The translations under genes and the position numbers were made by a program. Below, piece after piece: positions 33,248-41,191 of a stretch of 64,000 nucleotides of DNA. Position 1 is the first letter of the stretch. Every line of letters starts with the position of its first letter. The notes beneath the pieces are model-generated. The model saw only the letters and a program-made list of their open reading frames with translations. It was not told where the DNA came from and did not search any database. The DNA is from UBA1422 sp041752735 (GTDB taxonomy: Bacteria > Bacillota > Clostridia > Peptostreptococcales > Anaerovoracaceae), in contig JBGSVW010000046.1 in NCBI GenBank assembly GCA_041752735.1, positions 62,001-126,000 on the forward strand, written 5' to 3'.

Positions 33248-35623
33248 CTATTTCATTTCCAACAGTTCAATGTCATTCCACCATACCCAGAAAGTAGTGA
33301 TATCCGGGGTAACGGTTTCCATATTCACTCTCTCCGAAGAGAAAATGATACAGTTTTGTCTTTGATAAATTGGCACTTCAACAGCCCAATCGATAATGAC
33401 ATCCAGGCATGCTTTGTAGGTTGCCTTTCTGAATGCCTGATCATCGGATGTTCGCGCCTTAATAATCAGTTCGTCCAGATTTGCATCTGCAATTCCATAA
33501 TGGTTAGATCCGGATGTGTTGTCTGAGTGATAAATCTGATACATGTCAGGGTCAATTGTTGCGCCCCAAGCTGCACACCATAACTCATTGGTATCAGCAT
33601 CCAGTGCATCCCACAGAACATTTTGGTCTGAAGGATCATTGATGATGATGTTAAAGCCGATGGTCTCCATGGCTTCTTTGAATTGGGTGCAAAGCATGAA
33701 GGATGGATGGTCGCCACTACCGTCTGCAGGGATGATTACCTCATATTCTAAGGATGCACCTTTAGGCGCAGCGGTAAATTTGCCGGTGGCGGTGTTGAAT
33801 GTGTAACCTGCAGCTATAAAGTATTGTTTTGCGGCTTCCAGCGCAGCGGCATATTTGGCATCAGCATCCATATCGGATGTGTAGATGTCTGTTCCGTCAA
33901 CTGCTGTGGAAAATGCTACTTTGTAGCCGTCATCGGTAGGTTTGGGTGCTGCCCATGAAGTATCCGAAATCGGATAGTTGATGACGGAAGCACTTTCGCC
34001 ATAATAACTGTCTACGGTCAAGTTTCGATAGGCTGCAATGACTGTAGCCAAGCCTCTTCTCAAATTCTTGGAAGCGACTGATGCTGAATCTGTGCCAACC
34101 TTAACGGTTTTTGCATTGATTCCAACATAGCCATAGCCTAGGTTGTTAACAGTACTGGTTGTAATCACATCACCTGTGACTTCGCCATTGCTGTTATACC
34201 CACTGATTTCTTCGACACCAGCAGTGCCATAGCTTGGATCTGTAATATCAATGGTTCCTGTGCCAATACCGGAGATCTTGTCGGCATCTGCAGTTTCTTT
34301 GAATTGGAGGTTCTTCGTTACTGGTTCGCCCTTGTAGTAATTTTCATTGGCTTCAAAGTATACGATTTTTTTGTCGTATTTTACGAACTTGTAGGGGCCT
34401 GCGCCCATGGGCATTGTGGTCTTGTCACGAATGGTGGACAAGTCGCCAAACTCGAATCCGAATTTGTCTGCATCATAGTCATACATATCTGCACTGCCAT
34501 AATAGTGAAGCGGTGCAACTTGAATGCCAAGCGTATAAACTGCTGCAGCATCGTATCCTTCGGTTGTAATCTGAACTTGTGTATCGGATAGTTTTTCGAT
34601 ACCGGCGATATTGGCAATGCCTTTGCCGCCCAGTTCTGGATCTTTAGGACCTTCTGTGCTGATGAACTTTGCTCTGGTGGTTTCATAAACGTCGGAGTCA
34701 TCCGGTGCTTCAACAGCCCAGTAAGCTTCTGGGTCATTCTCATAAGCAGCTTTGACTTCAGCCAGATAATCATCAATGGTCGGGAACTCATCTGTCAAGT
34801 TCCACTTTTCGCCCAATACTGCGGAAGTCAGGGAACCATCTTCTTCAACTGTTCCGTATCCCCACAGTGCCATGCCAAAAGCGACATATAAATTTTCGTC
34901 AGCCATTACTTCATCTGCAGTTCTGCCACCGAAAGCATCCTCTGCATAGGAGATGTAGTCATTGATACAAACATCAACAATGGACTGAACGTCATCTTTC
35001 CAGACATCATCTAGAATAGTGAACAGGCTGTCATGTTGTTCCTGTGTGAATCCATCGCTGGCTTTCACTGTGTAGTCAGCGCCTGTTGCATAAATGGTGT
35101 CGAAAAGTGTATCATACTTGGCATAAACTGTGTCGGTGGTCTGTGTTCTGTAGTTCTGAAGACCAAGGATTGGTACAGAATATACGGTGCTAGAGCCATC
35201 ATAAGATGGGTCGCAGTAAGCATAATAGGAGAAAATGATATCATCTGCAGTCATCGGTTCACCGTCGGAGAACATAATGTCATCGCGAATGGTCCACAGA
35301 TAGGTTGTTTTGCCGGCTTCTTTGTCATAATCAACTTCTAGATCGGCCGGACCCTTGTACATGTAATCGGTGCCGTTATACGCATGGGTTTCCCCTTCGA
35401 TGGCGTTATAAACAATTGCACCCGAACGGTCGGTGGTCAGCAATGCGACTTGCGTCATAGCTGCCACGTCGGCATCGTAGGCGGTATCCGAGAAGAATGG
35501 TGAAAACTTCTCAGAGAATTGGCTGTAGCCTACAACCAACGGTGTGGCGCCAAACCCTCCGCAACCGGCTAATCCGCCGATGCTGAATGTCAACACCAAT
35601 AGTAGAATAAGCAGTTTCTTCAT
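33248..35623 (-). CDS. oppA: Oligopeptide-binding lipoprotein OppA (enlarged)
   Basis: Family 5 solute-binding lipoprotein that captures peptides for OppBCDF. The signal peptide ends in LAGC (lipid Cys about 20). Conserved elements: WTIRDDIMFSDGEPMTADDI (about residues 110-130), PMGAGPYKFVKYD, and the C-terminal lobe with AWGATIDPDMYQIYHSDN. 791 aa, about 200 more than typical; the extra sequence falls mainly at about residues 150-330. ATG 35623 begins the signal peptide and has GGAGGG upstream. Divergent from mtnA. Confidence 0.92.
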   Translation of the reverse strand: MKKLLILLLVLTFSIGGLAGCGGFGATPLVVGYSQFSEKFSPFFSDTAYDADVAAMTQVALLTTDRSGAIVYNAIEGETHAYNGTDYMYKGPADLEVDYDKEAGKTTYLWTIRDDIMFSDGEPMTADDIIFSYYAYCDPSYDGSSTVYSVPILGLQNYRTQTTDTVYAKYDTLFDTIYATGADYTVKASDGFTQEQHDSLFTILDDVWKDDVQSIVDVCINDYISYAEDAFGGRTADEVMADENLYVAFGMALWGYGTVEEDGSLTSAVLGEKWNLTDEFPTIDDYLAEVKAAYENDPEAYWAVEAPDDSDVYETTRAKFISTEGPKDPELGGKGIANIAGIEKLSDTQVQITTEGYDAAAVYTLGIQVAPLHYYGSADMYDYDADKFGFEFGDLSTIRDKTTMPMGAGPYKFVKYDKKIVYFEANENYYKGEPVTKNLQFKETADADKISGIGTGTIDITDPSYGTAGVEEISGYNSNGEVTGDVITTSTVNNLGYGYVGINAKTVKVGTDSASVASKNLRRGLATVIAAYRNLTVDSYYGESASVINYPISDTSWAAPKPTDDGYKVAFSTAVDGTDIYTSDMDADAKYAAALEAAKQYFIAAGYTFNTATGKFTAAPKGASLEYEVIIPADGSGDHPSFMLCTQFKEAMETIGFNIIINDPSDQNVLWDALDADTNELWCAAWGATIDPDMYQIYHSDNTSGSNHYGIADANLDELIIKARTSDDQAFRKATYKACLDVIIDWAVEVPIYQRQNCIIFSSERVNMETVTPDITTFWVWWNDIELLEMK

Positions 35624-35731
35624 AGTAATTAATCCCTCCTCATTGTTATAAAAAAATATTTTAATGGAGTTGGCTTTTCCATACAACAATCTAGTAAATT
35701 TGTATGAAAATTCAGGATATACTTATCTTTG

Positions 35732-35759
35732 ATAATATAGTTTTCAACGCAACCGTCAA
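35732..35759 (-). promoter_or_regulatory. Candidate promoter of the opp operon
   Basis: On the minus strand TTGACG (plus 35754-35759), 16-nt spacer, TATTAT (plus 35732-35737): five of six matches in both boxes. It predicts a leader of about 100 nt before oppA. No known riboswitch is recognised in that leader. Confidence 0.5.
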
Positions 35760-35841
35760 GTAAATTCTATATACCAAAAAATGTATTTTTATGCTTTCTT
35801 ACATTATAGCACTGTATAATGCTGTAAACAGTCCATACGTC

Positions 35842-35870
35842 TTGCCAAAGTATAAGTGGGCATCTATAAT
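35842..35870 (+). promoter_or_regulatory. SigA-type promoter of mtnA
   Basis: TTGCCA (35842-35847), exactly 17 nt, TATAAT (35865-35870). Start expected near 35877, with CGGAGGT just upstream of ATG 35900. Confidence 0.75.
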
Positions 35871-35899
35871 ACAATGGATAATATAAACGGAGGTGCCCT

Positions 35900-36973
35900 A
35901 TGATTCTTTCACCGGTACAATATGAAAACGGCGTTTTTCAAATCCTGGATCAAACCGCATTGCCTTGGGAGGAGCGGTATTTGACACTAAAAACTAAAGA
36001 AGATGTTTGGGATGCCATCCATACTCTGAAAGTACGAGGCGCCCCTGCAATTGGTATCGCGGCAGCCTATGGTCTGTTTTGTCTGGCTAAAGACATTCGC
36101 GCCAATGACCGAAGAGATTTTGAAAAACAGTTCCATGCTTTAAAGGAATATCTGGGGACTTCAAGGCCTACGGCAGTCAATCTTTTTTGGGCGTTGGATC
36201 GGATGGAGCGTACGCTTTTTACTGCCCTAAAAGAGAGTGATGATCCATCATCACAAAATTGGCAGGCTTTGCAAGAGGCTGCGATTAACTGTTTGCATCT
36301 GGAAGCGGATGCAATCCGAGATGAAGATGAAGCTGCATGCAAAGCTATGGGTGAATACGGTTTGTCGCTTTTGAAACCCAATATGGGACTTTTGACCCAT
36401 TGCAACGCAGGTACCATTGCTACCGCCCGTTACGGCACCAGTTTGGCACCCATTTATCTGGGTCATGAAAAAGATTACAATTTCAAGGTTTTTGCAGGAG
36501 AAACCCGCCCACTGATGCAAGGGGCACGGCTCACCAGTTGGGAGCTCCATAAGGCCGGTATTAATGTCACTCTAATCTGCGATAATATGGCTGCCATGGT
36601 TATGAAAAATGGATGGGTGGATGCAGTCCTTGTGGGTTGCGACCGAATGGCTGCCAATGGAGACGGTGCAAACAAAATTGGCACCTTAGGTCTTGCCATT
36701 TTGGCCAAAGAATACAAAATTCCCTTCTATATGTTTGTTCCGACATCCACCATTGATTTGAACACAAAAACTGGTGATGATATCTTCGTGGAGTGTCGGT
36801 CTTCAGAAGAAGTAACCTCCAGATGGTTTGAAAAGGAAATGTCGCCCAAAGGCGTGGCTGTATACAACCCGGCATTTGACGTGACCAATCACCGGTATAT
36901 TACTGCTATCATAACTGAAAAAGGGATCATCCGCCCTCCCTATACCTCCGGATTGGCGGGATTATTTAAATGA
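35900..36973 (+). CDS. mtnA: Methylthioribose-1-phosphate isomerase
   Basis: Converts methylthioribose-1-phosphate to methylthioribulose-1-phosphate in methionine salvage. Motifs: VRGAPAIGIAAAYG (about residue 46), THCNAGTIATARYGT with the catalytic Cys (about residue 168), and VLVGCDRMAANGDGANKIGT with the catalytic Asp (about 250). 357 aa. No other mtn gene is nearby, so it may work in a partial pathway or on related pentose phosphates. The stop overlaps the following EamA gene (ATGA). Confidence 0.92.
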   Translation: MILSPVQYENGVFQILDQTALPWEERYLTLKTKEDVWDAIHTLKVRGAPAIGIAAAYGLFCLAKDIRANDRRDFEKQFHALKEYLGTSRPTAVNLFWALDRMERTLFTALKESDDPSSQNWQALQEAAINCLHLEADAIRDEDEAACKAMGEYGLSLLKPNMGLLTHCNAGTIATARYGTSLAPIYLGHEKDYNFKVFAGETRPLMQGARLTSWELHKAGINVTLICDNMAAMVMKNGWVDAVLVGCDRMAANGDGANKIGTLGLAILAKEYKIPFYMFVPTSTIDLNTKTGDDIFVECRSSEEVTSRWFEKEMSPKGVAVYNPAFDVTNHRYITAIITEKGIIRPPYTSGLAGLFK

Positions 36974-37869
36974 AACAAACCGCTGAGCGATATGTCAAAT
37001 TTATAGTTGTTCTGGCAGTTATTTCCGGATCCACATCAGGAATTCTGGGGCGACTCATCACTGCAGATTCCATGGCAATCGGCTTTTACCGCCTTACCCT
37101 GGCCTTGCCTTTTTTTCTGATTCCCGTACTATTACGAAAACGGAGCGCCCTCAAGTCAATACCCACCCGGGACTTGGTTTGGAGCGCCATCAGCGGCATG
37201 TTTTTATTCTGGCATTTCCTTTGTTGGTTTATCGCTGTAAAAAATACAACCATCGCAAGTGCGATCATACTGGCGGATTTGCATCCGTTGATTGTGATGG
37301 GCATCACGGTGGTCATCTTAAAAAAGAGAATCCCTGTCCGTGCTGCTGTGGGAGTCTTTGTGGCTTTGTTAGGCGCCGGTGTCGTGGTGGGTTTTGACTA
37401 CAGTATTGTTGGTTCTCACATTTATGGGGATGTCATGGCCTTGTTCGCCGCAGTTGCCATGGGAATTTATTTCTGCATCGGTGGTGTTCTTCGAAAAGAT
37501 ATTCCGGGTGATATTTATATCACGCTGATTTTTACCGTCTGTTGGATTTGTTTTACCCTTGGTATGGTAATCACCGATACTCCTTTTTTCGGGTATCCCC
37601 TATCTGATTATCTCTGGCTGGTTGTGATGACCATCCTTTGCCAGCTTGGCGCCCATGCTGTGATGAACTGGTCCATGCGATTTTTACCCTCTCTATATGT
37701 TTCTGCCTGGAGTACTGCGGAAATTGTGTCCGCACCTTTACTGGCTCTTTGGGTTTTTGGTGAAATGCCCGGCCTCACAAAAATCATAGGAGGGGTCATC
37801 GTCATCGCAGGTCTTTTATACTACAATTATCATGAAAACGATGCTCCGGGGCAGCGGAATAAAGTATAG
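36970..37869 (+). CDS. EamA/DMT-family transporter
   Basis: 299-aa membrane protein with ten predicted helices in two EamA halves (GILGRLITADSMAIGFYRL at the start of half one; SLYVSAWSTAEIVSAPLLALW in half two). Substrate unknown. It is translationally coupled to mtnA by an ATGA overlap, so export or import of a methionine-salvage or purine-derived compound is possible but unproven. Confidence 0.85.
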   Translation: MKQTAERYVKFIVVLAVISGSTSGILGRLITADSMAIGFYRLTLALPFFLIPVLLRKRSALKSIPTRDLVWSAISGMFLFWHFLCWFIAVKNTTIASAIILADLHPLIVMGITVVILKKRIPVRAAVGVFVALLGAGVVVGFDYSIVGSHIYGDVMALFAAVAMGIYFCIGGVLRKDIPGDIYITLIFTVCWICFTLGMVITDTPFFGYPLSDYLWLVVMTILCQLGAHAVMNWSMRFLPSLYVSAWSTAEIVSAPLLALWVFGEMPGLTKIIGGVIVIAGLLYYNYHENDAPGQRNKV

Positions 37870-37951
37870 CGGCATAGCTATATTTGAGTTATAATGAATC
37901 GACGTAGAAAGGGTTAGCCTGTTTCAATATGCTGAAAGGACACCAATTCAT

Positions 37952-38746
37952 ATGAGCTATAAAGTCAAAATTAATATCTTTGAAGGCCCCTTCGACTTGC
38001 TGGTGTATCTTATCGAAAACGCCAGGATGAGCATTTATGATATTTCAGTATCCGAAATTACCACCCAATACCTGCACTATATAGAAGAAATGAAAAAAAC
38101 CGATGTGTTGATGGCCTCAGAATTTATGGTTCTTGCGGCCACACTGATTGATATAAAATCCAAGATGCTTCTCCCCAGGATGGCACCGGATGGTGATAGC
38201 GGTGATTACGAAGATCCCAGAACTGCACTGGTTCAAAAGCTTTTGGAATACAAAAAGTTCAAAGGAGCATCAGAAATGCTCACCGCACGGGAAGACGAGA
38301 CACTTCGGGTGTTCGAAAAACCAAAAGAAGATTTGTCCCCCTATGTCAGCGAACCTGACGAGTTGCTTACCCTGGACATCAATCAATTCATCCGCGCCTT
38401 TAATGACTTTATTGTCAAAAAGCGGAAGGTAGATGAAATTCGCAGAAACTATGAGCGGGACGAGCGACACCGGATTACTACTGAAACGCGGATTGAGCTA
38501 ATTACAGAAATGATCTCCCGAGAAAATGATAAAACTTTTTCATTCTATGAATTGATTCCTGACCGGGAAAGCCGTTATGACACCGCTCTGTCCTTTGTGT
38601 CTATTTTGGAAATGATGAAACAACGTAAAATTGAAGCTCGTCAGAAATCCCTGTATGGGGACATCACAGTTCGGGCAACCCAATATTTAATGACCGGCCT
38701 TACAGAACCAGTGGCACTACAGGAGGAATCCACCTATGACAAGTAA
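37952..38746 (+). CDS. scpA: Segregation and condensation protein A
   Basis: Kleisin subunit of the Smc-ScpAB condensin that organises chromosomes. The N-terminal Smc-neck-binding part is FEGPFDLLVYLIENARMSIY, and a C-terminal winged helix carries FVSILEMMKQRKIEARQ. 264 aa, typical. It overlaps scpB by 11 nt. Confidence 0.95.
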   Translation: MSYKVKINIFEGPFDLLVYLIENARMSIYDISVSEITTQYLHYIEEMKKTDVLMASEFMVLAATLIDIKSKMLLPRMAPDGDSGDYEDPRTALVQKLLEYKKFKGASEMLTAREDETLRVFEKPKEDLSPYVSEPDELLTLDINQFIRAFNDFIVKKRKVDEIRRNYERDERHRITTETRIELITEMISRENDKTFSFYELIPDRESRYDTALSFVSILEMMKQRKIEARQKSLYGDITVRATQYLMTGLTEPVALQEESTYDK

Positions 38747-39344
38747 AAAATCCATCAAGTCCGCATTTGAATCCATGATGTTCATTTGGGGAGAACCCCT
38801 CTCTTCCAAACTTGCAGGGGAAGTGTTCAACATTGATGCCAAAGAGGCTTATGCGTATCTTAAGGAACTACAACAAGAGTACGATCAAGAAGGTCGTGGA
38901 ATTCGAATCAGAGAAGTGAACAAAAGTTTTCAGTATGTTACAGAAGGCAGCAACTCTGAATATATAGAGCGGCTGTGCACACCTATGAAACATCGGAGAC
39001 TAACCCAGTCCGCTTTGGAGGTTTTAGCCATTGTGGCGTACAAACAGCCGGTCACCCGTGGTGAAATCGAAGCCATTCGAGGCATCAAGTGCGATCGGGT
39101 TCTGGAAGGATTGCAAAAACGTGAATTAATTGAAGAAGTCGGCCGTTCCACCGGTATCGGCAGGCCTATTTTATACGGGACCACCGATGCTTTCCTGAAA
39201 TACTTCGGGTTTTCAACATTGCGGGAACTCCCTGAAATCGAAGACATCGAGGCTGCCATCGAATACGATGAGCCGAAAGACCCGTTGGATCTTCAACAAA
39301 TCGCCCTGGAATTTCCGGGAGAAACCCATACTAGTGACGAATAA
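38736..39344 (+). CDS. scpB: Segregation and condensation protein B
   Basis: Dimeric winged-helix partner of ScpA in the Smc complex. Motifs: LAIVAYKQPVTRGEIEAIRG and LIEEVGRSTGIGRPILYGTT, both diagnostic. 202 aa. AGGAGG upstream lies inside the end of scpA. Confidence 0.96.
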   Translation: MTSKKSIKSAFESMMFIWGEPLSSKLAGEVFNIDAKEAYAYLKELQQEYDQEGRGIRIREVNKSFQYVTEGSNSEYIERLCTPMKHRRLTQSALEVLAIVAYKQPVTRGEIEAIRGIKCDRVLEGLQKRELIEEVGRSTGIGRPILYGTTDAFLKYFGFSTLRELPEIEDIEAAIEYDEPKDPLDLQQIALEFPGETHTSDE

Positions 39345-39367
39345 TATTTTGTCAGACAGGAGCTACA

Positions 39368-40072
39368 ATGAGGCTAAACAAATATATCGCACAATCCGGT
39401 GTGGCCAGTCGTCGCAAAGCCGACCAGCTAACCATCAATGGTGCCGTGCGGATCAACGGCCAGGTTATGAAAGAGCCGGGATATGATGTGCAGCCGGAAG
39501 ATACGGTTGAAATCAACGGTCTGGTTTTACACCCCGCCACAAAAAAGATATACATTGTTCTAAATAAACCACAAGGGTATATTACCACGGTTAGCGACGA
39601 ACAAGACAGACCCACTGTAATGGACCTAATCACTGACATCACAGAACGGGTCTTCCCAGTTGGTCGGCTGGATTATAACACAACCGGTTTGCTCATCCTG
39701 ACAAATGATGGTGAACTTTCTCAGAAGTTGACTCATCCACAGCACCAAGTAACCAAAACCTATCATGCCCGTGTTTCGGGTGTGCTTTCAAATGAGCGAT
39801 TGAACAAATTGCGCAGTGGTGTTGATATCGGTGGTTTTGTTACATCCAAAGCCCGGGTTGAGATTTTAAAACAAGGAGATAAATCCACCATTGTGGAAAT
39901 CGAAATCAGTGAAGGTAAAAACCGCCAGGTACGTAAGATGTTCACCGCTGTGGGTTGCAAAGTCCAGGAACTGGAACGTGTATCCATGGGCGAAATTCGT
40001 CTTGGCCGGTTGCTACAGGGTCATTACCGAAAGCTGACCGCCCAGGAAGTTGCCTATCTGAAAAGCTTATAA
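39368..40072 (+). CDS. rluB: 23S rRNA pseudouridine synthase, RluB/RsuA family
   Basis: Modifies a uridine in rRNA. The N-terminal S4 RNA-binding domain (MRLNKYIAQSGVASRRKADQ) is followed by the catalytic domain with Asp in GRLDYNTTGLLILTNDGE (about residue 101) and NRQVRKMF. 234 aa. It follows scpB by 23 nt, an arrangement common in Firmicutes. The exact target uridine cannot be read from sequence. Confidence 0.93.
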   Translation: MRLNKYIAQSGVASRRKADQLTINGAVRINGQVMKEPGYDVQPEDTVEINGLVLHPATKKIYIVLNKPQGYITTVSDEQDRPTVMDLITDITERVFPVGRLDYNTTGLLILTNDGELSQKLTHPQHQVTKTYHARVSGVLSNERLNKLRSGVDIGGFVTSKARVEILKQGDKSTIVEIEISEGKNRQVRKMFTAVGCKVQELERVSMGEIRLGRLLQGHYRKLTAQEVAYLKSL

Positions 40073-40087
40073 TCCATTGAATGCACT

Positions 40088-40127
40088 AAAAAGGGTGCGC
40101 AACGATTCGTTGCACACCCTTTTTTTG
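40088..40127. terminator. Bidirectional terminator after rluB
   Basis: Stem of 16 bp with one mismatch (AAAAAGGGTG and GCAACG arms, loop ATT) ending in TTTTTTT on the plus strand and TTTTT on the minus strand. It serves rluB and the convergent DsrE-like gene. Confidence 0.88.
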
Positions 40128-40150
40128 TGTCATTTTATAATCTTTACTGC

Positions 40151-40495
40151 TTAAATGGATAGAATCCGGTAACTGTCATCCTGAAGATATTCTGTGAACG
40201 GTTCTCCCATTAGTTTCACCTCAATCCCCATGGCCTCAAGTTGCTCCACGATACCATATGCTTCTGCGCAACGTTTACATGCGTAAATCCTCACACCGGC
40301 TTCCTGGATTTCTTTGAGTAAGAGTTGGATTTCCGGGTTATCACAGATTAATTTGTTGGAAGGGCCCCAAGTGATCAGGTTGCATTCTTTCCACCAATTG
40401 TTCAGGTTTGACTTCAAAGTATACATCAAAAGCATATTCTTCGCTGTTTCCACATTGTCTGTAGTCCATAGAATTGTCAATTTTTCGATTTTCAT
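40151..40495 (-). CDS. DsrE-family protein
   Basis: 114-aa cytoplasmic protein with the DsrE/YchN-like fold pattern. The N-terminal strand LTILWTTDN and the central IYACKRCAEAYG include the conserved Cys seen in many DsrE proteins that carry or sense sulfur species. Function here is unknown. It is divergent from a TetR regulator gene, with a 20-bp inverted repeat in the shared 106-nt intergenic region, so it may be that regulator's target. Confidence 0.75.
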   Translation of the reverse strand: MKIEKLTILWTTDNVETAKNMLLMYTLKSNLNNWWKECNLITWGPSNKLICDNPEIQLLLKEIQEAGVRIYACKRCAEAYGIVEQLEAMGIEVKLMGEPFTEYLQDDSYRILSI

Positions 40496-40543
40496 TTTTT
40501 CCCTCCTTTTATCGCATACGGTTCATTTCTGTTTCAACGTTTG

Positions 40544-40586
40544 TTGCATTTCCAAACTATGTGTGTATATAATAGCATTATTATAT
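40544..40586 (+). promoter_or_regulatory. Promoter and operator of the TetR gene at 40602
   Basis: TTGCAT (40544-40549), 18-nt spacer, TATAAT (40568-40573). A perfect inverted repeat with 8-bp arms ATATAATA / TATTATAT and centre GCAT covers 40567-40586, overlapping the -10 box. This fits TetR autorepression and perhaps control of the divergent DsrE-like gene. Confidence 0.55.
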
Positions 40587-40601
40587 GATAGAGGTATCGT
40601 T

Positions 40602-41186
40602 ATGACCAGCGAAAAAAACGACCTTCGGGTCAGGAACACCAAGAAACGTTTGCGGCAAACCTTCGCACAACTTATGTCCGAAAAACCACTTCAAAATATA
40701 ACGGTTGCGGAACTTTGTGTTCGTGCGGAAATCAACCGGTCTACTTTCTATGCGCATTACGCTGACATCTACGATCTTCAGCAGAAACTGGAATTTGAAA
40801 TCTATGGGGAATTTCAGACAACCCTATCGCAAGTAAACCTAACAAGCAACCTTTCTGAAGACAAGGTCCCAATCTTTATGCTGACCATTTTTAGTTTTCT
40901 CAAGCGGAATGCCGACATGTGTGCTGTATTCCTCGGTCCCCACTCCGACAGACAGTTTGTCATGAACTTGCTTGACACTGCCAAAGAAACCACCATGGTC
41001 CAATATGGCCAGATATATAAAAAGGCCTCCTCACATCAGCTTGAACTTTTTTATACATTCATCGCCTATGGGTGTATCGGCCTTTTGGAATACTGGATGA
41101 AAAACGGGTTTACAGAATCGGTGGAAGAAATGGCACAACTGGCTAATCTGATGATTATGCAAGGAGCATCTTCCCTGGAGGGGTAA
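40602..41186 (+). CDS. TetR/AcrR-family transcriptional regulator
   Basis: 194-aa regulator. The N-terminal helix-turn-helix is AELCVRAEINRSTFYAHYADIYDL (about residues 35-60, quoted in part: NRSTFYAHYADI), followed by an all-helical ligand-binding domain of the kind with YGCIGLLEYWMKNGF. The start is ATG 40602, after GAGG; the longer upstream frame is non-coding. The gene ends 5 nt from the end of the convergent ABC exporter gene. Ligand unknown. It could control the DsrE gene, itself or the exporter. Confidence 0.85.
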   Translation: MTSEKNDLRVRNTKKRLRQTFAQLMSEKPLQNITVAELCVRAEINRSTFYAHYADIYDLQQKLEFEIYGEFQTTLSQVNLTSNLSEDKVPIFMLTIFSFLKRNADMCAVFLGPHSDRQFVMNLLDTAKETTMVQYGQIYKKASSHQLELFYTFIAYGCIGLLEYWMKNGFTESVEEMAQLANLMIMQGASSLEG

Positions 41187-41191
41187 TCCGT

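Noticed and set aside
40314..40601. Long N-terminal extension of the TetR frame at 40602
   Set aside because: It overlaps the divergent DsrE-like gene and the promoter/operator region, and the TetR fold begins after ATG 40602, which has its own ribosome site.
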